Shown here one piece after another: positions 8,145 through 13,806 of a stretch of 13,806 nucleotides of DNA (its first letter is position 1; every line of letters begins with the position of its first letter). This DNA is from JBGSIZ01 sp041742255 (GTDB taxonomy: Bacteria; Pseudomonadota; Alphaproteobacteria; Rhodobacterales; Rhodobacteraceae). Below the pieces are notes generated by a model. That model searched no databases and had not been told where the DNA came from. It was given only the letters and a program-made list of their open reading frames with translations. The position numbers and the translations under genes were made by a program. The stretch spans positions 1 through 13,806 of the forward strand of contig JBGSIZ010000094.1 of NCBI GenBank assembly GCA_041742255.1. The letters run 5' to 3'.

Positions 8145-8531
8145 TCAAACCGTCGGAATGCCCGCTTGGCCACAGTCGGCCACGGTCACTTCGGCATCAA
8201 TCGTGCGCAACCCGTCAGGCAACGCTGGCGAGATGGTGTAAACAGCATCCGCGCGCCATATTCCAGCCTCTTCCGCCACCGTTGTGCGCACATGGCGGAC
8301 AAATCCATACCCCCGGATGAGGGTATATTGGGCGGCGGCACATTCGGCATACTTGGTGACATCGGACGGCCCGCGCGCGCCGGACATGGCGACACGGAAA
8401 TTCACCAGATCACCGTACAACAACAACGTCTCGACCCCTTGATAGGCCGGATTGAACGCGCCTTGCTGCACGGGAACCTCTGGCTCCACACACCCGGCAA
8501 GGGCGGTCGCGGCGATCAGGGCAAAGCGCAC
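8145..8531 (-). CDS. Small putative lipoprotein between nuoG and nuoH
   Basis: I do not recognise a named family. The 128-residue product starts MRFALIAATALAGCVEPEVP: a basic residue, a short hydrophobic stretch and the lipobox LAGC with the acylated Cys at position 14. It should therefore be exported, lipid-modified and anchored in a membrane facing the periplasm. The mature part (YQGVETLLLYGDLVNFRVAM, then YTLIRGYGFVRHVRTTVAEE) looks mixed alpha/beta and has two more cysteines (in AECAAAQ and ADCGQAG) that could form a disulphide. The start is GTG at 8531, 5 bp after the nuoG stop, with GGAG overlapping that stop. Position inside the operon suggests co-expression with complex I. Paracoccus and Rhodobacter nuo clusters also carry unassigned reading frames (recalled). 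Function unknown. Confidence 0.75.
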   Translation of the reverse strand: MRFALIAATALAGCVEPEVPVQQGAFNPAYQGVETLLLYGDLVNFRVAMSGARGPSDVTKYAECAAAQYTLIRGYGFVRHVRTTVAEEAGIWRADAVYTISPALPDGLRTIDAEVTVADCGQAGIPTV

Positions 8532-8536
8532 CCTGG

Positions 8537-10558
8537 CTACTCCGCCGCGATTTTTTGCGGGGCGCGGGCGGCGGCAAGGGCGGACAATTCGGCCATCAGC
8601 GCGCTTGCCCGGGCTATCGGGTTCGTCAGATAGAAATCAGCGACAGCGGGTCGGAACGTCGCCTGCCCCAACATGCCCGCGTCCATCGGTTGCACCGCGT
8701 TTTCAGCAACTTCGTCGATCCGGCCCAGATGCGGATGGGCCTTGACCAACGCCTGCCGCAGTTGCGCCAGACTGTCCCACGGCTGCGTGGTGGCCAATTC
8801 GGCGGACAAGGCGCGCAGAATGGCCCAGTTTTCCTTGGCCTCGCCGGGGGCAAACCCGGCGCGCAGGGCAATCTGCGGTCGACCTTCGGTATTCACGAAC
8901 AACCCGTTTTCTTCGGTATAGGCGGCAGCGGGCAACACGATATCGGCGCGGTGGGCACCCCGGTCGCCATGGCTGCCCTGATAAATCACGAAGGGACCGG
9001 GGGCGATGTCGATTTCGTCAGACCCAAGGTTGTAAACAACCTGCGCCCCGTCCAAGGCGGCAGGCAAACCGCCGGGCGTCACGGCCCCCACATCCATCGC
9101 GCCCACACGTGCGGCGGCAGTGTGCAGCACCAGCAGTTTGGACCCGGCATTTTCAGCAATCCGCAGGACATGGGCCAGAACGGCGGCACCATCGGCCTCG
9201 GTCAGGGCACCCTGCCCCACGATCACCAGCGACGGCTTGGCGCGGGTGGCGTCGTCCGTATCCTTGGCGGCAAGCGCGGCAAGGGCGGCACGGTCAGTGC
9301 CGATATGGGTATAGTCATAGGTCAGATCGGCGGGCACACCCACCAACGCAACCTCGGCCCCGCGCAACCACGCCTTGCGGATGCGGGCGTTCAGAACGGG
9401 GGCTTCCATCCGGGGATTGGTGCCAATCAACACAATGGACTGGGCAGTATCAATATCGGCAATGGTGGCGGTCCCGACATAGGCACCGCGATTGCCTTCG
9501 GGCAACTTGGCGCCATCGGTGCGACATTCAACGGTGCCGCCCAACCCCTCGATCAGGGTTTTCAGGGCAAATGCGGCCTCCACAGGAACCAGATCACCAA
9601 CCAACCCGGCAACCTTGCGGCCGGTCATGGCGGCGGCGGCAGCGGTCAGGGCCTCGTGCCATCCGGCAGGGCGCAGCTTGCCGTTTTCGCGGATATAGGG
9701 GGTGTCCAGACGCTGCCGGCGCAAACCATCCCACACGAACCGGGTCTTGTCGGAAATCCATTCCTCGTTCACGCCGTCATGGTTGCGGGGCAGGAACCGC
9801 ATGACTTCGCGGCCTTTGGTGTCCACGCGAATGCTGGACCCAAGGGCGTCCATCACATCAATGGACTCGGTCTTGGACAATTCCCACGGGCGGGCGGTGA
9901 ACGAATAGGGTTTGCTGACCAAGGCACCAACAGGGCACAAATCAATGATGTTGCCTTGCAGGTTGGACACCAGAGTTTCGCCCAGATAGGACGTGATTTC
10001 GCTGTCCTCGCCGCGTCCGGTCTGGCCCATCTGGGTGATCCCGGCAACTTCGGTGGTGAACCTGACACAGCGGGTGCAGGAAATGCAGCGGGTCATGTGG
10101 GTTTCGACCAACGGACCAAGGTTCAGATCGTCGGCAGCGCGCTTTGGCTCGCGGTAGCGGGAAAAATCTACGCCATAGGCCATGGCCTGATCCTGCAGAT
10201 CACATTCGCCGCCTTGATCGCAGATCGGGCAATCCAGCGGGTGATTGATCAGCAGGAATTCCATCACGCCTTCACGAGCCTTCTTGACCATCGGGCTGTT
10301 GGTCTTGACGACGGGGGGCTGGCCCTCGGGACCGGGGCGCAGGTCCTTGACCTGCATGGCGCAGCTTGCGGCGGGCTTGGGCGGACCGCCCACAACCTCG
10401 ACCAGACACATGCGGCAATTGCCGGCAATGGTCAGGCGTTCGTGATAGCAAAATCGAGGGATTTCGATGCCGGCCACTTCGCAGGCTTGAATGAGGGTCA
10501 TCGCCCCCGGCACTTCGACTTCTAATCCGTCGATGATGACTTTGCGCAGATCGGACAT
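8537..10558 (-). CDS. nuoG: NADH-quinone oxidoreductase subunit G (75-kDa-type iron-sulfur subunit)
   Basis: Largest peripheral-arm subunit, carrying electrons from NuoF onward. The 673-residue protein begins with a [2Fe-2S] ferredoxin domain (cluster N1b: Cys37, 48, 51, 66). Next comes the His-Cys3 motif for N5 (His106, Cys110, 113, 119 in NHPLDCPICDQGGECDLQDQ), then the N4 set (Cys158, 161, 164 in RCISCTRCVRF and Cys208 in IIDLCPVGAL). The rest is a molybdopterin-oxidoreductase-like fold without visible cofactor-binding residues, as is normal here. The extra cysteines that bind N7 in E. coli or Thermus are absent after Cys208, so this is the shorter, mitochondrial-like type. The ATG at 10558 has GAGG 5 nt upstream. 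A 195-bp gap separates it from the DUF5333 gene. Confidence 0.97.
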   Translation of the reverse strand: MSDLRKVIIDGLEVEVPGAMTLIQACEVAGIEIPRFCYHERLTIAGNCRMCLVEVVGGPPKPAASCAMQVKDLRPGPEGQPPVVKTNSPMVKKAREGVMEFLLINHPLDCPICDQGGECDLQDQAMAYGVDFSRYREPKRAADDLNLGPLVETHMTRCISCTRCVRFTTEVAGITQMGQTGRGEDSEITSYLGETLVSNLQGNIIDLCPVGALVSKPYSFTARPWELSKTESIDVMDALGSSIRVDTKGREVMRFLPRNHDGVNEEWISDKTRFVWDGLRRQRLDTPYIRENGKLRPAGWHEALTAAAAAMTGRKVAGLVGDLVPVEAAFALKTLIEGLGGTVECRTDGAKLPEGNRGAYVGTATIADIDTAQSIVLIGTNPRMEAPVLNARIRKAWLRGAEVALVGVPADLTYDYTHIGTDRAALAALAAKDTDDATRAKPSLVIVGQGALTEADGAAVLAHVLRIAENAGSKLLVLHTAAARVGAMDVGAVTPGGLPAALDGAQVVYNLGSDEIDIAPGPFVIYQGSHGDRGAHRADIVLPAAAYTEENGLFVNTEGRPQIALRAGFAPGEAKENWAILRALSAELATTQPWDSLAQLRQALVKAHPHLGRIDEVAENAVQPMDAGMLGQATFRPAVADFYLTNPIARASALMAELSALAAARAPQKIAAE

Positions 10559-10674
10559 GGCGGCCTCACGTTCCCAGTCGCCCCAACCGCTGACAAGGTC
10601 ACAAGCGGCCTTGGGGGTCAGGTGCAGTCTGCGGGCCTTCTACCCCCACTTGGCCCGTGATGCCAGCCGGAACA

Positions 10675-10725
10675 ATGCCGCAGCGCAGTGATTTTTGCGG
10701 GCCGGTCTTTGTGGCGCTGCGGCAT
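10675..10725 (-). repeat. 12-bp perfect inverted repeat in the DUF5333-nuoG gap
   Basis: The arms ATGCCGCAGCGC (10675-10686) and GCGCTGCGGCAT (10714-10725) are exact reverse complements separated by 27 nt. In the minus-strand transcript they would form a stable GC-rich stem with a long loop, about 115 nt before the nuoG start. No U-run follows, so it is not a classical Rho-independent terminator. It may be an mRNA-processing or stability hairpin, or a protein-binding site. The rest of the 10559-10753 gap shows no gene I can support. Confidence 0.6.
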
Positions 10726-10753
10726 CAGGGGGCACAAACAGGGACAGCGCGGG

Positions 10754-11173
10754 TCAGCGCAAAAGCCGCCCCACCTGGCTGCCTTGGGCGATCTGGTCTT
10801 GGGCGACGGTGCAATAAGTGGCGGCGTCGCCGGGGACGGCGCCCAACGCGGCCAACCGGCCCCGGGCCACAGTTTCCAACCGGGCCTTTTCCACCTTGTC
10901 ATCCACATAGGCGTCAATTTCGGCATCGGTATAACCCAACGACCGGGCGTGATCCTTCAACCCGTTCAGAAAACTGACACCCCGGATCATCCGGACCGCG
11001 ACATCGCCACACTGGTCGCCCAGTTCAATGGCCATGCCCGCGGCAATCAGGCCTTCGCTGACATGGGTGACATCCTTCAGGGCGGGCTTGGCTTGGGCCA
11101 TTCCGCCCACGGCGGCAAGAACAAGAACGGCAGCAGCCGTCATCAGGGTCATGGTCTGGGTCGGTCGGGTCAT
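10754..11173 (-). CDS. DUF5333 family exported protein
   Basis: Resembles the DUF5333 family of Rhodobacteraceae, which has no known function. From the chosen start it is 139 residues. The signal peptide MTRPTQTMTLMTAAAVLVLA continues to a likely cleavage after MAQA near residue 28, so the protein should be periplasmic. The mature part is helical and charged, with GVSFLNGLKDHARSLGYTDA and EIDAYVDDKVEKARLE, a conserved-looking C-terminus IAQGSQVGRLLR, and two cysteines (about 55 and 121) that could pair. In-frame ATGs also occur at 11224, 11185 and 11176. The ATG at 11173 is preferred because GGAG lies exactly 6 nt upstream and the signal peptide then starts cleanly. It lies between the small exported-protein gene and nuoG. 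A periplasm-side role in complex I biogenesis is conceivable but unproven. Confidence 0.8.
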   Translation of the reverse strand: MTRPTQTMTLMTAAAVLVLAAVGGMAQAKPALKDVTHVSEGLIAAGMAIELGDQCGDVAVRMIRGVSFLNGLKDHARSLGYTDAEIDAYVDDKVEKARLETVARGRLAALGAVPGDAATYCTVAQDQIAQGSQVGRLLR

Positions 11174-11179
11174 CATCTG

Positions 11180-11183
11180 CTCC
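11180..11183 (-). promoter_or_regulatory. Ribosome binding site deciding the DUF5333-gene start
   Basis: Minus-strand GGAG with a 6-nt spacer to the ATG at 11173. It is only 3 nt from the ATG at 11176 and downstream of those at 11185 and 11224, so it favours 11173 as start. Confidence 0.55.
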
Positions 11184-11247
11184 ATATCTGGGCTGGTTCG
11201 GTCACGGACCGCCAGCGCTCTCATGGGTCAAATCGGACTTTGGGCGG

Positions 11248-11262
11248 TGATATTCAATATCA
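11248..11262. promoter_or_regulatory. 15-bp perfect AT-rich palindrome upstream of the DUF5333 gene
   Basis: TGATATTCAATATCA is a perfect inverted repeat around a central C in otherwise GC-rich DNA, about 75 bp upstream of the proposed DUF5333-gene start. It resembles a dimeric regulator site. It does not fit the FNR spacing (TTGAT-N4-ATCAA), and no convincing -35/-10 pair was found around it. Nearby, 11293-11300 and 11319-11327 form a weaker, one-base-bulged hairpin just after the preceding gene. No gene is visible in the 11174-11347 gap. Confidence 0.4.
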
Positions 11263-11347
11263 ACATGAAATCAGAGGGGCACAGTGGCAAAGGTCCGCTG
11301 ACACCCACGCCAAACTGACAGCCGGACCAGTCTGCCGGGTGCGCGGA

Positions 11348-11716
11348 TCACTGCCAGCGCAAGATCCCCGGATAGGACTGGCGCATCAACCCGCCTTGAT
11401 CCCACAACACGATGGCATTGTTGTCCTGATTGATCTGCACGGCCACCAACCGATGATCGCCGGGCGGCAGCAACGGGCCGGTATCGACCTGAAATGAGCG
11501 GCCATCGGGCTGCTGGCAGACAAAGGACACGTTGGCGGTATCCCCGTTGATGGTGAATTCAATCTCGCGGCCAACACGCAGGCCCACCCGGCCAGACGTG
11601 TTGAACACCTGACATTCAGTGCCCGCCGGAAAGAACCCGAAATCGACGGTCAGTCGGGCAGGTTCGGCAGAGGCAATCCCGGTGGAAAACCCAAGAGCGG
11701 CGAGAAAAAAATGCAA
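11348..11716 (-). CDS. Small exported protein of unknown family, probably frameshifted in the signal peptide
   Basis: I do not recognise this protein. The frame gives 122 residues whose start resembles a signal peptide h- and c-region (FFLAALGFSTGIASA, cleavage before EPARLTV). A mature part of about 104 residues follows that looks beta-rich and has two cysteines (in ECQVFN and FVCQQ). The only start in this frame is TTG at 11716, with no positive n-region and no Shine-Dalgarno. Ten bases upstream an ATG at 11727 has AAAGGG at an ideal 7-nt spacing and encodes MKRFCIFF, a perfect n-region, but in the wrong frame: it ends at 11650 after 25 residues. One extra T in the T7 run (11705-11711) would give MKRFCIFFLAALGFS and join the two. 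It may therefore be a sequence error, a slippage site or a recent pseudogene. It lies between nuoF and the DUF5333 gene; function unknown. Confidence 0.6.
   Translation of the reverse strand: MHFFLAALGFSTGIASAEPARLTVDFGFFPAGTECQVFNTSGRVGLRVGREIEFTINGDTANVSFVCQQPDGRSFQVDTGPLLPPGDHRLVAVQINQDNNAIVLWDQGGLMRQSYPGILRWQ
11705..11711 (-). other. Seven-T homopolymer at the presumed frameshift
   Basis: The minus-strand T7 tract lies at codons 6-8 of the ATG-initiated signal-peptide frame. A change of one base here merges the well-initiated MKRFCIFF frame with the open frame of the mature exported protein. Such runs are prone to sequencing error, to replication slippage and to transcriptional slippage. 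A one-base gain in the adjacent T4 run (11715-11718) would also restore the frame. Confidence 0.5.
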
Positions 11717-11734
11717 AACCGCTTCATCTCATAA

Positions 11735-11740
11735 CCCTTT
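11735..11740 (-). promoter_or_regulatory. Ribosome binding site for the ATG at 11727
   Basis: Minus-strand AAAGGG, 7 nt before ATG 11727 (ATGAAGCGG). It is well placed for that ATG and too far from the TTG at 11716 (18 nt). It is the main reason to think the true start of the small exported protein is 11727 and that the frame is broken between the two. Confidence 0.55.
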
Positions 11741-11757
11741 ACAATCAACTCATCTTG

Positions 11758-11793
11758 TCGGCGGTCCACCAAGGCCGCCGAACAGAGCGGCGG
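11758..11793 (-). repeat. Alternative, mutually exclusive hairpins after nuoF
   Basis: Three GC-rich blocks lie between the nuoF stop and the small exported-protein gene. The central block CCGCCG (11775-11780, plus strand) can pair with CGGCGG at 11759-11764 (7-bp stem when extended to 11758-11781) or with CGGCGG at 11788-11793 (6-bp stem, 7-nt loop). No U-run follows either, so a Rho-independent terminator is not supported. They may only slow 3' exonucleases or set the nuoF to downstream expression ratio. Confidence 0.4.
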
Positions 11794-11806
11794 TCAACCC
11801 CACCTG

Positions 11807-13090
11807 TCACTCGGCAGCAATAGGCTGGCGCTTGTGCTTGATCCGGTCCTCGATCTCGTCACGGAAGTTGCGGATCAGGGCCTGAATGGGCCATGCGGCG
11901 GCGTCGCCAAGGGCGCAAATGGTGTGTCCCTCAACCTGCTTGGTGACGGCGAACAGCATGTCGATCTCTTCGACATCGGCATTGCCCTCCACCAACCGGG
12001 CCATCACGCGCATCATCCACCCGGTGCCTTCGCGGCAGGGTGTGCACTGACCACAGCTTTCGTGTTTGTAGAATTTGGACAACCGCCAGATCGCTTTGAT
12101 CATGTCGGTGGACTGGTCCATGACGATCACAGCAGCAGTGCCCAGCGACGATCCCTTTTCCTTAAGGCCGTCGAAATCCATGATGGCGTCGCGCATGTTT
12201 TCGCCGCGCACGTTTGGCACGGACGATCCGCCGGGGATCACGGCCTTCAGGTTGGACCAACCGCCCCGGATGCCGCCGCAATGCTTTTCGATCAGCTCCT
12301 CGAACGAAATGCCCATTTCCTCTTCGACAACGCAGGGGTTGTTGACATGGCCGGAAATGGCAAACAGCTTGGTCCCGGCATTGTTCGGGCGGCCAATTCC
12401 GGCAAACCACGACCCGCCGCGGCGCAAAATGGTGGGGGCCACGGCGATGGATTCGACGTTGTTCACGGTTGTGGGACAGCCATACAACCCGGCACCGGCG
12501 GGAAACGGAGGCTTCATCCGGGGCATGCCCTTTTTGCCCTCAAGGGACTCAAGCAATGCGGTTTCCTCGCCGCAAATATAAGCGCCCGCGCCGTGGTGCA
12601 GATAGATGTCGAAATCCCAGCCCGATTTACAGGCGTTCTTGCCCACCAGACCAGCGGCATAGGCTTCGTCAATGGCGGCCTGCAACGCCTCTTTTTCGCG
12701 AATATATTCACCGCGAATATAGATGTAACAGGCGTGGGCATTCATCGCAAAAGACGCAATCAGACAGCCTTCGACCAAGGTGTGGGGATCATGGCGCATG
12801 ATCTCGCGGTCCTTGCAGGTGCCGGGCTCGGATTCGTCGGCATTGACCACCAGATAGGACGGGCGGCCATCGGATTCCTTGGGCATGAACGACCATTTCA
12901 GGCCGGTGGGGAACCCGGCACCACCCCGGCCTCGCAGGCCAGACGCCTTCATTTCATTGACGATCCAGTCGCGGCCCTTGGCAAGAATGGTCGCGGTGCC
13001 ATCCCAATGACCTCGGGCCAGCGCGCCGGCCAGACTGCGGTCGTGCATGCCGTAAAGATTGGTGAAAATCCGGTCCTGGTCCTTGAGCAT
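11807..13090 (-). CDS. nuoF: NADH-quinone oxidoreductase subunit F (NADH/FMN-binding, 51-kDa type)
   Basis: Entry point of electrons into complex I: it oxidises NADH, holds FMN and cluster N3, and pairs with NuoE. The 427-residue length is typical. The nucleotide/FMN-binding glycine loop GLRGRGGAGFPTGLKW (51-66) and the motif GAYICGEETALLESLEG (169-185) are intact, as are the four N3 ligands Cys346, 349, 352 (SCGQCTPCREG) and Cys392 (HTICALGDAAAWP). The ATG at 13090 lies 3 bp after the DUF5337 gene stop. AAAGGG is embedded in the end of that gene with a 6-nt spacer. Confidence 0.98.
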   Translation of the reverse strand: MLKDQDRIFTNLYGMHDRSLAGALARGHWDGTATILAKGRDWIVNEMKASGLRGRGGAGFPTGLKWSFMPKESDGRPSYLVVNADESEPGTCKDREIMRHDPHTLVEGCLIASFAMNAHACYIYIRGEYIREKEALQAAIDEAYAAGLVGKNACKSGWDFDIYLHHGAGAYICGEETALLESLEGKKGMPRMKPPFPAGAGLYGCPTTVNNVESIAVAPTILRRGGSWFAGIGRPNNAGTKLFAISGHVNNPCVVEEEMGISFEELIEKHCGGIRGGWSNLKAVIPGGSSVPNVRGENMRDAIMDFDGLKEKGSSLGTAAVIVMDQSTDMIKAIWRLSKFYKHESCGQCTPCREGTGWMMRVMARLVEGNADVEEIDMLFAVTKQVEGHTICALGDAAAWPIQALIRNFRDEIEDRIKHKRQPIAAE

Positions 13091-13093
13091 GGC

Positions 13094-13330
13094 TCACCCT
13101 TTGTCTTTCTGGCGTGATCGCCAGATGTCATATGTCATCCACAATGCCCAGCCGAAACCGGCAAGGGCGAACAGGTCCAGCAACGTGCGGACCCGCATCG
13201 ACAGGCCAAGGGCGGGTCCGGCGGCCGTGGCCACGATCCAGAACACGCCGATCCCGGCCATGAACAGGGCGGCGCGGCGGGCGGCCCGGGTCTGGTCTGG
13301 ACCAACGGTCTCTGGTTTCTGGCCTGCCAT
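13094..13330 (-). CDS. DUF5337 family small membrane protein
   Basis: A 78-residue protein with two predicted transmembrane helices (ALFMAGIGVFWIVATAAG at about 21-38 and LLDLFALAGFGWALWMTYDI at about 50-69), a polar Arg-rich N-terminus and a basic C-terminal tail WRSRQKDKG. The stretch LSMRVRTLLDLFALAGFGWA matches what I recall of the DUF5337 family, found beside nuo genes in Rhodobacteraceae; no function is known. The ATG at 13330 has GAGGG about 9 nt upstream, 21 bp after the nuoE stop. Its end carries the nuoF Shine-Dalgarno, so the two are probably co-translated. A complex I accessory or assembly role is inferred from position only. Confidence 0.8.
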   Translation of the reverse strand: MAGQKPETVGPDQTRAARRAALFMAGIGVFWIVATAAGPALGLSMRVRTLLDLFALAGFGWALWMTYDIWRSRQKDKG

Positions 13331-13351
13331 CCGGTTCCGCCCTCATTGGCC

Positions 13352-13806
13352 TCAGTAATCGTTGGTCTTGGCGCGAATGCGGAAGGCGTCAATCCCCACC
13401 TCGCCAATCAGACGGGCCTGAGCCACCCATTTGTCACGTCCAACGCGGCCCTTGAACCCTTTCAAATTGGCATTCATCCAAGCAACCTCGGCAGGGCCCC
13501 ATGCGGCAATCTGGTCAAAGTGGAAGACGCCCATGTCGTGGCACAACCGCTCCAGAACGGGACCGATTCCCTCGATGGTCTTGAGGTCGTCAGCCTGCCC
13601 CTTGCGCGGGGCCTTCAAACCCTTGGGCTGCTTGCCCGCGCCTGCGGCGGCGACAGCGGCATCATCGACAACAGCCGCAGCAACAGGGGCCGGGGCGGCC
13701 TTTTCAACGGGCGTTGCAGCAGCCTTGGCAGCAGGTTTTGCAACAGGCTTGGCCGCTTTTTCAGGGGCGGCTTTGGCAGCGGGGGCTTTGACCGGGGCCG
13801 CCTTGA
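13352..13806 (-). CDS. nuoE: C-terminal extension of NADH-quinone oxidoreductase subunit E (5' part outside window)
   Basis: The frame is open to the window edge, giving about 151 C-terminal residues and no thioredoxin-like [2Fe-2S] domain, which would lie upstream. The first ~63 residues are an Ala/Lys/Pro-rich linker of repeated units such as KAAPEKAAKPVAKPAAK, probably disordered. After it comes a compact domain (DDLKTIEGIGPVLERL, then GVFHFDQIAAW and GFKGRVGRDKWVAQA) with the helix-hairpin-helix-like IEGIGP pattern. In Rhodobacter and relatives NuoE has such a C-terminal extension beyond the ~240-residue core (recalled, R. capsulatus about 390 residues), which with its place before nuoF is the basis for the name. 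A separate gene starting at the TTG at 13618 is less likely because the coding-like linker runs through it. The subunit partners NuoF in NADH oxidation; the role of the extension is unknown. Confidence 0.75.
   Translation of the reverse strand, partial: KAAPVKAPAAKAAPEKAAKPVAKPAAKAAATPVEKAAPAPVAAAVVDDAAVAAAGAGKQPKGLKAPRKGQADDLKTIEGIGPVLERLCHDMGVFHFDQIAAWGPAEVAWMNANLKGFKGRVGRDKWVAQARLIGEVGIDAFRIRAKTNDY

Noticed and set aside
8555..10525. 656-codon plus-strand open frame opposite nuoG (others at 151-1596, 1639-3237, 4176-5570, 7080-8633 and 11834-13117)
   Set aside because: All lie antisense to clear nuo genes and have the Gly/His/Gln/Arg-rich composition expected from the complement of GC-rich codons. 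None has recognisable domains. They are shadows.
8537..10558. Extra N7 [4Fe-4S] cluster in NuoG
   Set aside because: After Cys208 the expected additional cysteine motif is absent, so only N1b, N5 and N4 are supported.
10618..10725. 35-codon minus-strand frame from the ATG at 10725 (MPQRHKDRPAKITA) in the DUF5333-nuoG gap
   Set aside because: No Shine-Dalgarno, low-complexity basic composition, and its 5' end is formed by the inverted repeat itself.
10675..10725. Rho-independent terminator between the DUF5333 gene and nuoG
   Set aside because: The stem is followed by no T-run on the transcribed strand, the loop is 27 nt, and termination here would cut the complex I operon in two.
11246..11265. 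FNR/Anr-type anaerobic box
   Set aside because: The half-sites TTGAT and ATCA are separated by 7 nt rather than 4.
1..13806. Mobile elements, CRISPR arrays, tRNA or rRNA genes, defence systems
   Set aside because: Coding space is filled by the nuo operon and its accessory genes; no repeats with spacers, transposase motifs or RNA gene signatures were seen.

Overview
The window is a minus-strand stretch of an alphaproteobacterial nuo operon, which encodes proton-pumping NADH:quinone oxidoreductase (respiratory complex I). It runs from the 3' end of nuoE at the right edge to the 5' end of birA at the left edge. In transcription order (high to low coordinate) it holds: nuoE (3' part only), a DUF5337 membrane protein, nuoF, an unrecognised small exported protein, a DUF5333 exported protein, nuoG, a small lipoprotein, nuoH, nuoI, a carboxymuconolactone-decarboxylase-like protein, nuoJ, nuoK, nuoL, nuoM, nuoN and birA (5' part only). 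No convincing gene was found on the plus strand. The long plus-strand open frames mirror the nuo genes and are codon-bias shadows.

The GC-rich sequence, the mitochondrial-like Nuo subunits (NuoG without extra N7 cysteines, a NuoE with a long C-terminal extension), the interspersed small reading frames with DUF5333- and DUF5337-like products, and birA directly after nuoN all point to the Rhodobacteraceae (Rhodobacter/Paracoccus/Roseobacter group). The taxonomic call comes from recalled family distribution, not from a search.

Layout. At 13094-13806 lie the NuoE tail (Ala/Lys/Pro-rich linker plus a helix-hairpin-helix-like domain) and the DUF5337 protein. nuoF lies at 11807-13090. The loosest part is 10559-11806: two small exported-protein genes separated by three intergenic gaps of roughly 80-195 bp that contain inverted repeats. 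nuoG lies at 8537-10558. From 8531 down to 175 the genes are packed tightly, with gaps of at most 24 bp and several stop/start overlaps (ATGA at nuoI/CMD and CMD/nuoJ, TAATG at nuoL/nuoM), so translational coupling is likely. The operon promoter would lie upstream of nuoA, outside the window; I see no strong promoter or terminator inside it.

How the genes work together. NuoE, NuoF and NuoG form the NADH-oxidising module (FMN, N3, N1b, N4, N5). NuoI carries N6a and N6b to the quinone site next to NuoH. NuoJ, K, L, M and N with NuoH are the proton-pumping membrane arm. The accessory proteins have no assigned function; their position suggests, but does not prove, roles in complex I assembly or stability. 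The window looks like an ordinary housekeeping region. The points most worth a second look are a probable one-base frameshift in the signal peptide of the small exported protein at 11348-11727, the CMD-like gene coupled on both sides inside the operon, and the NuoE extension.
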